From: Aquitalea denitrificans
Lineage (GTDB): Bacteria; Pseudomonadota; Gammaproteobacteria; Burkholderiales; Chromobacteriaceae
Length of the DNA stretch: 64,000 nt
Direction of reading: 5' to 3'
NCBI RefSeq assembly: GCF_009856625.1
Contig: NZ_CP047241.1
Coordinates: 2,852,001 to 2,916,000, forward strand
Both the position numbers and the translations under genes were made by a program. Each line of letters begins with the position of its first letter. The stretch's first letter is position 1. Shown here in pieces: positions 51,293-60,388 of this stretch. Under the pieces are notes generated by a model. That model ran no database searches, was not told where the DNA came from, and saw only the letters and a list, made by a program, of their open reading frames with translations.

Positions 51293-53269
51293 ATGAGTTC
51301 ACACGCACAACTTGACTGGCTGGACAGCCAGCCAGTCTCGGTCGCATTCGGCGATGTCTATTTCTCCCGCAACAGCGGCCTGGATGAAACCCGCCATGTG
51401 TTCATCCACCATAACCAGTTGCCAGAACGCTTTGCCGCCCTGCCCGCAGACGGGCAGTTCAGCATAGGAGAAACCGGTTTTGGCACCGGCCTGAACTTCC
51501 TATGCGCCTGGCAAGCATTTCTGACCCATGCGCCACAAACGGCACGGCTGCACTTCATCAGTGCAGAAAAGTACCCGCTTACTCCGGCCGATCTGGAACA
51601 GGCACTGGAACTATGGCCCGAACTGGCACGAGAAGCCGGACAGCTACTGAAGCAGTACGACGTGCTGACGCCAGGCTGGCACCGCTTTGTGCTGGAAAAC
51701 GGACGGATTCTGCTGACCCTGCTGGTGGGCGATGTGCTGGAAGTGCTGCCGCAGCTGGATGCCAGCATCGATGCCTGGTTTCTTGATGGATTTGCGCCGT
51801 CCAGAAATCCCGACATGTGGCAGCCAGCACTGTTTGCCCAGATGGCACGCCTGGCTGCCCCTGCGGCGACCTTTGCCACCTTTACCAGCGCAGGTCTTGT
51901 TCGCCGCGGCTTGAAAGAAGCAGGTTTCAACGTAAAGAAAGTCCCCGGTCATGGCCAGAAACGGGAAATGAGTTGCGGCCAGCTGGCCACGGTACTACAG
52001 CCGACATGGATACCTCCCTGGTATGCACGGCCAGCACACCAGCCCGAACGCGAGCGTAGCGCCATCGTGGTTGGTGGCGGCATTGCCGGTGCCTCCACCG
52101 CGCATAGCCTGGCCATACGCGGCTGGCAGGTAACGTTGATAGAACGTATGCCGGCACTGGCGCAAGCCGCCTCCGGCAACCCGCAGGGCGTGCTCTATAC
52201 CAAGCTGTCCGCCCACTTTACCCCGCTCACTCGGCTGGTACTGGCCGGTTACGCCTATTCCCTGCGCCAGCTGCACCACTTGCTGCCACAAAGCGAAGAA
52301 AACTGGCAAGCCTGCGGCGTGTTGCAACTGGCCCATGACCACAAGGAAGCCGAGCGGCAGTCCATGCTGGCCCAGGCCGGCCTGCCTGATAGCCTGCTGC
52401 GGCAGGTGGGGCCAGTGGAAGCCAGCGCGATTGCCGGCATTCCCCTGGAACAGGGCGGGCTGTTTTTCCCGCAAGGCGGCTGGCTGCATCCACCTGCGCT
52501 GGTGCGCACCCTGTGCCAGCACCCCAATATCAATGTGCGTACCGCCAGCACCGTTGTAGAGCTGGACTGGAATCCACTGGAACAATGCTGGCTGGCCAGT
52601 GATGAATACGGCCCGGTAGCCATGGGCAGCACAGTTATCCTGGCCACCGCTGCGGATACGGCAGCATTTGACAGCACCAGCCATCTGCCGTTAAAAGCCA
52701 TCCGCGGTCAGGTCACCACCGTGGCTGCCACTACAGCCAGCAGCACACTGAAAACCGTGTTATGCGGTGAGGGCTATGTTTCTCCCGCGCGCGGACAACA
52801 ACACTGCATGGGTGCCACCTTCAAGTTTGATGCCGACAATCTGCAGGTGAATGATCAGGAACATGCAGAGAATCTGGCCATGCTGGCGCAACTGGCACCC
52901 GCCTTTCATCAGGCACTGGCCCACAACAATGGCGACATCCCGGTAACAGGTGGCCGTGCGGCATACCGCTGCACCAGCCCTGACTACCTGCCTCTGATCG
53001 GCCCGGTGGCCAACCGGCAACAATTTGCCGCCTGCTACCGTGAGCTGTCCAATGACGCCACCTTGAAACTGGATACAGCCGCCCCCTGGATTGACGGCCT
53101 GTATGTCAATACCGCCCACGGCTCGCGCGGCATGATTACCGCCCCCTTGTCTGGCGAAATTCTGGCCGCCTATCTGGACAACGAGCCTGCACCATTACCG
53201 GTTGGGCTGATGCAGGCGGTACATCCTGGCCGTTTCATGCTGCGCAAGCTGGTGCGCAAACTGGCATGA
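51293..53269 (+). CDS. mnmC: Bifunctional tRNA 5-methylaminomethyl-2-thiouridine synthase MnmC
   Basis: MnmC completes mnm5(s2)U at wobble U34. The C-terminal FAD domain removes the carboxymethyl group, and the N-terminal domain methylates the product with SAM. The 658 residues show both: the methyltransferase part (GETGFGTGLNFL, DAWFLDGFAPSRNPDMW) in the first 245 residues and the oxidase part starting with IVVGGGIAGASTAHSLA near residue 260. Lengths match E. coli MnmC (668). It follows mnmH after about 150 bases and is convergent with a thioesterase gene one base away. Confidence 0.96.
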   Translation: MSSHAQLDWLDSQPVSVAFGDVYFSRNSGLDETRHVFIHHNQLPERFAALPADGQFSIGETGFGTGLNFLCAWQAFLTHAPQTARLHFISAEKYPLTPADLEQALELWPELAREAGQLLKQYDVLTPGWHRFVLENGRILLTLLVGDVLEVLPQLDASIDAWFLDGFAPSRNPDMWQPALFAQMARLAAPAATFATFTSAGLVRRGLKEAGFNVKKVPGHGQKREMSCGQLATVLQPTWIPPWYARPAHQPERERSAIVVGGGIAGASTAHSLAIRGWQVTLIERMPALAQAASGNPQGVLYTKLSAHFTPLTRLVLAGYAYSLRQLHHLLPQSEENWQACGVLQLAHDHKEAERQSMLAQAGLPDSLLRQVGPVEASAIAGIPLEQGGLFFPQGGWLHPPALVRTLCQHPNINVRTASTVVELDWNPLEQCWLASDEYGPVAMGSTVILATAADTAAFDSTSHLPLKAIRGQVTTVAATTASSTLKTVLCGEGYVSPARGQQHCMGATFKFDADNLQVNDQEHAENLAMLAQLAPAFHQALAHNNGDIPVTGGRAAYRCTSPDYLPLIGPVANRQQFAACYRELSNDATLKLDTAAPWIDGLYVNTAHGSRGMITAPLSGEILAAYLDNEPAPLPVGLMQAVHPGRFMLRKLVRKLA

Positions 53270-53270
53270 G

Positions 53271-53696
53271 CTAACCTTGTGCAGCCGCCTGCTCGACGGC
53301 CTGGCGGATATCATCCGGAATGGCTACCGGCACGCCAGCCTGGTAGTCCACCCACACCAGCGTTACGTCGGCATAGGCATACACGGTATCCGGATCGCCC
53401 TGGCGATAAAAGTGATGGCGTAGCTGCAAGCTGCTGCGGCCCAGTTTTTCCAGTTCGATGGTGATTTCCACCGTGGCAGGGTAGGTAAGCTGCTTGCGGA
53501 AAGTACACGATGTGCTGGCCAATACCGGGCCGGTACTCTGCGGGTTGATGCCATGCCCCAGCGCCTCCAGCCAGTTCAGGCGGATCTGTTCCAGATAGCG
53601 AAAGTAATAAGTATTGTTCAGATGGCCGACTGCATCCATATCACCCCAGCGCATGGTAATGGACTGGCGATCAATGACGGGATAAGACTTCTCCAA
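53271..53696 (-). CDS. Acyl-CoA thioesterase, 4-hydroxybenzoyl-CoA thioesterase (YbgC) family, TTG start
   Basis: The hotdog-fold protein has the family motif WGDMDAVGHLNNTYYFRYLEQIR, in which the first Asp is the catalytic residue. The upstream frame offers an ATG 27 codons earlier, but that region has no ribosome-binding site. AAGGAG lies seven bases before a TTG, giving a start at the sequence LEKSYPVIDRQ (read as Met) and 141 residues, the usual length. The substrate is unknown. It is convergent with mnmC with almost no spacer. Confidence 0.8.
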   Translation of the reverse strand: MEKSYPVIDRQSITMRWGDMDAVGHLNNTYYFRYLEQIRLNWLEALGHGINPQSTGPVLASTSCTFRKQLTYPATVEITIELEKLGRSSLQLRHHFYRQGDPDTVYAYADVTLVWVDYQAGVPVAIPDDIRQAVEQAAAQG

Positions 53697-53806
53697 GGCT
53701 TCACTCCTTACGTTAACGTCATGCTGTGCTGCATCATAACGCTGCCCGTCATACGCCGTCACAAAAAAACAATGCAATCACGCTACTGCTACCAGCCAAC
53801 GCTCTC

Positions 53807-53958
53807 GATAATCCGAAAGTCCATCTGGCATTGTCATGATGTCGCATGGACAGACTGCCAGTCGGAAAGTCGGATTCCCCCTGCACTCATCCGGCTGACA
53901 GTCCCTGAGCGAAGGTGCAAGCTGGAGCCCCGCCCCCCAAGGCCGGGGCTCGTTTTTT
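53807..53958 (+). ncRNA. Candidate structured RNA ending in an intrinsic terminator
   Basis: A gene-free stretch ends in a strong plus-strand terminator: GAGCCCCG/CGGGGCTC followed by GTTTTTT (53925-53958). No annotated plus-strand gene is left to be ended here; mnmC ends 650 bases earlier. Upstream, AATCCG (53810) pairs with CGGATT (53871). Inside it, GTCCAT/ATGGAC and CTGGCA/TGCCAG interlock in pseudoknot order. The promoter is unclear (GATAAT at 53807 has no -35). I do not recognise a known RNA family. Confidence 0.4.
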
Positions 53959-54012
53959 GCCTGCGGTCGCCATGACCACGCCGGTATCTCTACAGGCCAA
54001 TCCAAAAATGCC

Positions 54013-54034
54013 AAGAGCCGCAATCGCGGCTCTT
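54013..54034 (-). terminator. Hairpin after the TauE/SafE gene
   Basis: AAGAGCCGC/GCGGCTCTT around four bases lies 30 bases past the stop. On the minus strand the tail is GGCATTTTTGG, so it is a weak terminator. Confidence 0.6.
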
Positions 54035-54063
54035 TATTGCTTCTGACTGCCCACTGCTGGCGT

Positions 54064-54834
54064 CTACATCACCAGCTTGGCCCCGACAATCGCCAGCATG
54101 ATCGCCAGCGCAGGACGCAGCCAGGAATCAGTCAGCCTACGCGTCAGTTTGCTGCCCAGCCAGATGCCCGGCAGTGAACCCATCAGCAGATTCAGCAACA
54201 GCATGTAATTGAGATTGCCCATGCTGGCATGCCCCAGCCCCGCGACCAGGGTAAGCGGAACGGCATGGGCGATTTCAGTACCCACCAGTCGGGTGGTCGG
54301 CAATGCCGGATACAGCGCAAACAGCGCAAGTGTACCAAGCGCACCGGCACCAATCGAGCTTAGGGTAACCAGCACGCCCAGCCCCACACCGATCAACACG
54401 GTTGGTAGTGGCTTGAGTACGAATTCCGCCGGAGGATGACCATGCGGATTGATCAGCTTGATCAGTTTGGGTTTGAGCAGAATGGAAGCCGCCGTCAATA
54501 ACAAGGCAAGTCCCAACACCAGCTTGAATACCGAATCCAGCGCATGGCTGGACAGATGCAGCCAGGACAACAACCCAAGCGTCAGCAGCGAAGCAGGTAC
54601 GCTGCCCATGGCCAGCCAGCCCGTCAGCTTCCAGTCCACATGCTTTTGCTTGTTGTGGACAAACACACCGCCAGCCTTGGTAATGGCTGCGTATAGCAGG
54701 TCGGTGCCTACTGCAGTGGATGGCGCAATGCCGAACCATAGCAAAATCGGGGTCATCAGGGACCCACCCCCTACCCCAGTCAGTCCAACGATGAAGCCCA
54801 CCACCAGACCAGCCACTGCGTATCCCAACTCCAT
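54064..54834 (-). CDS. TauE/SafE (TSUP) family membrane permease
   Basis: The 256 residues form about seven or eight membrane helices, with the family N-terminus GLVVGFIVGLTGVGGGSLMTPIL and the repeated SIGAGALGTL glycine motif. TSUP proteins are thought to export sulfite, sulfoacetate or other organic anions; no substrate can be assigned here. A GGAG site lies six bases before the ATG. It is monocistronic, and its promoter region contains an inverted repeat. Confidence 0.9.
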   Translation of the reverse strand: MELGYAVAGLVVGFIVGLTGVGGGSLMTPILLWFGIAPSTAVGTDLLYAAITKAGGVFVHNKQKHVDWKLTGWLAMGSVPASLLTLGLLSWLHLSSHALDSVFKLVLGLALLLTAASILLKPKLIKLINPHGHPPAEFVLKPLPTVLIGVGLGVLVTLSSIGAGALGTLALFALYPALPTTRLVGTEIAHAVPLTLVAGLGHASMGNLNYMLLLNLLMGSLPGIWLGSKLTRRLTDSWLRPALAIMLAIVGAKLVM

Positions 54835-55132
54835 GACAGCTCCAGACTAAGTTCTGGCGCTATCCTACTGCACTCCACATATAACAAACTAGATTGTTTG
54901 ATTTACTCAATATTCGATAAAAATCTATACCGCATCGCAGCAGAATTCCATGGGAAATCAAGAGCCAAATCTGCTACAAATAACCATACGTAGTGAGAAC
55001 TGTAGCGGCAATAACACAACATTTTGCGGATTGCATGACATTTCAGGCTTTACAAATGTTTGAAATACAGTCAAGTTTTAATGGTTGGCACAACCGACCG
55101 CATGTGTAGTACCCCAATCAGGAGGTGCAAGG
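54835..55132. other. AT-rich spacer with inverted repeat before the TauE gene
   Basis: No gene is seen. CAAAC-TAGATT-GTTTG (54885-54900) is a perfect inverted repeat placed over the expected TauE promoter (possible TTGAGT-N18-TGTTAT on the minus strand), so it could be an operator. The rest is AT-rich compared with the flanking genes and holds the promoter of the small plus-strand gene. Confidence 0.45.
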
Positions 55133-55324
55133 ATGATTTCCCGTATTCCTCTCAGCGTCCGCCGCAAGCAGGCGCGTGATCAGCACGAAAGTTTTCTGTA
55201 CGCCGTGGCCAAGCCACAGCTGAGCGATACCGAACGCTGCCGGCAGCAAAAAGTCCGCCAGCGTGCCCATGACCGTGACGATGCCCGCTTCATGGCCGAA
55301 CGCAGCGAAGACGATCTGTTCTAG
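55133..55324 (+). CDS. Small charged protein of unknown function
   Basis: The frame encodes 63 residues rich in Arg, Asp and Gln (MISRIPLSVRRKQ..., SERSEDDLF-like end). A strong GGAGG site eight bases before the ATG supports translation; an upstream ATG in the same frame has none. There is no membrane helix or signal peptide and no family I recognise. A weak hairpin (AAGCGCCA/TGGCGCTT) follows about 30 bases after the stop. It is the nearest gene upstream of the kdp operon but has its own signals. Confidence 0.65.
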   Translation: MISRIPLSVRRKQARDQHESFLYAVAKPQLSDTERCRQQKVRQRAHDRDDARFMAERSEDDLF

Positions 55325-55547
55325 CATCCGCATTTTCCACACACTCCAGCAAAGCGCCAGCCTCATGGCGCTTATGCCTTTCCTGTCGTCTGAAATCACC
55401 GCATAGCGTCCACAAAGCAAGCTGCCATTGCGCAGCCGCATCCGTTTTTACAGTTTCTTTATTTTTCCTCTCCGCTTTTTAGCAGGTTTTTGATAGCCAA
55501 TTGCGTACCTTTCACTGGCACATAACGTCCATCAAAGGAAACGCAAA
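55325..55547 (+). promoter_or_regulatory. Control region of the kdp operon
   Basis: Before the small kdp-leader gene lies a T-rich stretch (55444-55470, TTTTTACAG... CTTTATTTTTCC) that resembles the T-rich KdpE operator known from E. coli kdpFABC. No clean sigma-70 promoter could be picked; TTGATA (near 55490) and CATAAC (near 55521) are the nearest parts. Confidence 0.35.
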
Positions 55548-55643
55548 ATGGATTTGGTCTATCTGGGGCTGATTCTGGGCTTTGCCACACTGACACTGGC
55601 TTTTGTCCGGATTTGCCAGCACGCGGAGGGCAAACAGCCATGA
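55548..55643 (+). CDS. 31-residue membrane peptide overlapping kdpF
   Basis: This short frame starts with ATG after AAAGGA (seven bases) and encodes a peptide with one hydrophobic helix (MDLVYLGLILGFATLTLAFV), then a polar tail ending KQP. Its TGA overlaps the kdpF ATG (ATGA), the typical arrangement for translational coupling. It has the size and shape of a KdpF-like stabilising peptide but a different sequence. I know of no assigned function. Confidence 0.65.
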   Translation: MDLVYLGLILGFATLTLAFVRICQHAEGKQP

Positions 55644-55729
55644 ACCTGTTCTATCTGATCAGCGCTGCGCTGGCGCTGGGCCTGCTGGCCTACCTGCTGT
55701 ACGCCCTGTTCAAACCGGAGAATTTCTGA
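55640..55729 (+). CDS. kdpF: Potassium-transporting ATPase subunit KdpF
   Basis: This 29-residue peptide is one membrane helix ending in LFKPENF, the usual KdpF tail. KdpF stabilises the KdpFABC complex in the inner membrane. A GGAGGG site lies nine bases before the ATG. It is too short for most gene callers. kdpA starts one base after its stop. Confidence 0.92.
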   Translation: MNLFYLISAALALGLLAYLLYALFKPENF

Positions 55730-55730
55730 C

Positions 55731-57539
55731 ATGAGCACACCTGCCATTCTCCAACTCGGTTTGTTCCTGCTGGTTTTGCTGGCACTGGCATGGCCACTGT
55801 CCAGCTGGATTACCCGCATCATGCAGGGCGAAAACCCTGGTCCGCTACGCTTTATCGCACCGCTGGAACAGCTGATCTACCGCCTGGCCGGCATCCGCCA
55901 GGAAGAGGAAATGGGCTGGAAGTCCTACGCCATTTCCCTGTTGGTGTTCAATCTGCTGGGGGTACTCGCCGTGTATGGGCTGCAGCGTCTGCAAAGTGCA
56001 CTGCCCTTCAATCCGCAGGCCATGGCCGCCATCACGCCCGACTCGGCATTCAACACCGCCATTTCCTTTGTCACCAACACCAACTGGCAGGGCTATGGTG
56101 GTGAAAACACCATGAGCTATATGACCCAGATGCTGGGGCTGACGGTACAGAACTTCCTCTCAGCCGCCACCGGTGCCGCCGTGGTGATTGCCCTGATTCG
56201 TGGGTTTGCCCGTCACAGTGCAGCCCTCATCGGTAATTTCTGGGTCGATGTGACGCGCTTCACCCTGTATGTGCTGGCTCCGCTGTCGCTGGTACTGGCG
56301 CTGGCCTTCACCCAGCAAGGAGTGGTGCAGAACCTGCTGCCTTACCAGACCGCCCAGACCGTGGAGGTCACGCACTTCCAGCAGCTCAAACTGGATGCCA
56401 AGGGTAATCCGGTCAAGGGCAAGGACTGCAAACCCATCATGGTGGATAGCCAAACCCAGCAACAAACCCTGCCGATGGGCCCGGTCGCCTCGCAGGAAGC
56501 CATCAAGATGCTGGGCACCAATGGCGGCGGCTTCTTCAACGCCAATTCAGCCCATCCCTATGAAAACCCCACGCCGTTGTCCAACTTCCTGCAAGAGCTG
56601 GCCATCTTCCTGATTCCGGCCGCGCTGTGCTTCGTGTTTGGCCGCATGGTGGGCGATCGCCGCCAGGGTTGGGCCATTCTGGCCGCCATGCTGGTGATGT
56701 TTGCCACCGCCGTGGTGGTGGAAACCCGCGCCGAACAAACCGGTGTGCCGCAACTGAGCGCCATGGGTGTCGACCAGCAGGCCAGCAGCCTGCAAGCCGG
56801 CGGCAATATGGAAGGCAAGGAGAGCCGCTTCGGCATCATCGACACTGCGCTGTTTACCGTGATTACCACTTCCGCGTCCTGCGGTGCGGTAAACGCCATG
56901 CATGACTCGCTCACCCCTATTGGCGGTATGGTGCCGACCTTCCTGATGCAGTTGGGTGAAGTGGTGTTCGGCGGTGTGGGCTCTGGGCTTTACGGCATGC
57001 TGGTATTCGCCATTCTGGCAGTCTTCATTGCCGGCCTGATGGTGGGGCGCACGCCGGAATATCTGGGCAAGAAGATTGAAACCTACGAAATGAAGATGAC
57101 CGCCATCACCATTCTGGTGACGCCAGTACTGGTACTGGTGCTGACCGCCATTGCCGTCAGCGTGGATCCGGGCAAGGCTGGCATTGCCAACCCCGGCGCG
57201 CATGGTTTCAGCGAAATCCTCTATGCCTTTACCTCGGCGGCCAACAATAACGGCAGCGCCTTTGCCGGGCTGTCGGCCAACACACCGTTCTACAACATCA
57301 TGACCGCCATCGCCATGTTCTTTGGCCGCTTTTTGATGATTGTGCCCATCCTGGCCATTGCCGGTTCCCTGTCTGCCAAGAAACGCCTGGCCGTCAACAG
57401 CGGCACCCTGCCCACCCACGGCCCGCTGTTCGTGGTGTTGCTGATCGGCACGGTGCTGCTGGTAGGCGCGCTCAACTACGTACCGGCGCTGGCGCTGGGC
57501 CCGGTGGTCGAGCATCTGCAAATGGTGAGCGGACATTAA
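55731..57539 (+). CDS. kdpA: Potassium-transporting ATPase subunit KdpA
   Basis: KdpA is the K+-binding, channel-like subunit of the high-affinity Kdp pump. The 602 residues form about ten membrane helices and include the selectivity-filter-type loops TNTNWQGYGGEN, GTNGGGFFNANSAHP, TTSASCGAVNAM and SAANNNGSAF. It is about 45 residues longer than E. coli KdpA (557), partly from a hydrophilic insertion near residues 205-245 (GNPVKGKDCKPIM). It lies in kdpFABCDE order. Confidence 0.97.
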   Translation: MSTPAILQLGLFLLVLLALAWPLSSWITRIMQGENPGPLRFIAPLEQLIYRLAGIRQEEEMGWKSYAISLLVFNLLGVLAVYGLQRLQSALPFNPQAMAAITPDSAFNTAISFVTNTNWQGYGGENTMSYMTQMLGLTVQNFLSAATGAAVVIALIRGFARHSAALIGNFWVDVTRFTLYVLAPLSLVLALAFTQQGVVQNLLPYQTAQTVEVTHFQQLKLDAKGNPVKGKDCKPIMVDSQTQQQTLPMGPVASQEAIKMLGTNGGGFFNANSAHPYENPTPLSNFLQELAIFLIPAALCFVFGRMVGDRRQGWAILAAMLVMFATAVVVETRAEQTGVPQLSAMGVDQQASSLQAGGNMEGKESRFGIIDTALFTVITTSASCGAVNAMHDSLTPIGGMVPTFLMQLGEVVFGGVGSGLYGMLVFAILAVFIAGLMVGRTPEYLGKKIETYEMKMTAITILVTPVLVLVLTAIAVSVDPGKAGIANPGAHGFSEILYAFTSAANNNGSAFAGLSANTPFYNIMTAIAMFFGRFLMIVPILAIAGSLSAKKRLAVNSGTLPTHGPLFVVLLIGTVLLVGALNYVPALALGPVVEHLQMVSGH

Positions 57540-57578
57540 TCCTGCGAGCGGACACGCAACAGGATCAAGGAAATCAAT

Positions 57579-59702
<2,124 letters not shown>

Positions 59703-59731
59703 GCTACGCGCCACTACACAAGGAAATCACC

Positions 59732-60304
59732 ATGTTAAAAAACCTACGTCCGGCACTGGTTCTGTTTGCCGCCCTGTCGCTGTTGACCGGCCTGGCCTAT
59801 CCGCTGCTAACCACCGCGCTGGCTCAGGCACTGTTCCCGCAGCAGGCCAATGGCAGCCTGATCGAAAACAAGGGCCAGATCATCGGCTCCCATCTGATCG
59901 GCCAGAGCTTCAGCGACAACAACCATTTCTGGGGCCGTCCGTCGGCTACCAGCCCGCAAACCTATAATGGACTTGGGTCCAGCGGCTCCAACCTCGGCCC
60001 CACCAACAAAGCCCAACTGGATGCGGTCAAAGACAATCTCGAACGACTGCGCAAGGCACACCCCACCCAGACGGCTACCGTACCGGTTGATCTGGTCACG
60101 GCATCCGCCAGTGGACTGGACCCGGAAATATCGGTCGCTGCCGCCTATTACCAACTGGATCGCATTGCCCAAGCACGTGGCATGCCGGTGGCACGCCTGC
60201 ACCAACTGGTGGATGATCACATCATTGGTGAAACCTTTGGCCTACTGGGTGAACCACGGGTCAACGTGCTGGAACTGAATCTGGCGCTGGATGCGCTGAA
60301 GTAA
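59732..60304 (+). CDS. kdpC: Potassium-transporting ATPase subunit KdpC
   Basis: KdpC is a single-helix subunit that aids nucleotide binding by KdpB. The start at MLKNLRPALVLFAALSLLTG has AAGGA eight bases upstream and gives 190 residues, the E. coli length. A GTG overlapping the kdpB stop is possible but lacks a ribosome-binding site. Family segments GSHLIGQSF, FWGRPSAT and VNVLELNLAL are present. Confidence 0.96.
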   Translation: MLKNLRPALVLFAALSLLTGLAYPLLTTALAQALFPQQANGSLIENKGQIIGSHLIGQSFSDNNHFWGRPSATSPQTYNGLGSSGSNLGPTNKAQLDAVKDNLERLRKAHPTQTATVPVDLVTASASGLDPEISVAAAYYQLDRIAQARGMPVARLHQLVDDHIIGETFGLLGEPRVNVLELNLALDALK

Positions 60305-60388
60305 ACTCGCTTGCTGTTTGCCCGGCATCGCCCTGCCCTCACCGGCAGGGCATTGCGCTGTACTGCCATACACCACGATGGACCGAAC

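Larger units (their letters stand above)
53697..54063. other. Gene-free region between the thioesterase and TauE genes
   Basis: It holds no protein gene with a usable ribosome-binding site. It contains the candidate structured RNA and, near its right end, the TauE-gene hairpin. The thioesterase promoter is expected on the minus strand around 53720-53780 (possible -10 TATGAT). Confidence 0.5.

Noticed and set aside
53908..53940. A cobalamin-riboswitch-like piece (GGTGCAAG followed by CCCCGCC) in the candidate RNA
   Set aside because: The conserved core boxes of the B12 riboswitch are absent upstream and no B12 gene follows; the likeness is short and probably due to the terminator stem.
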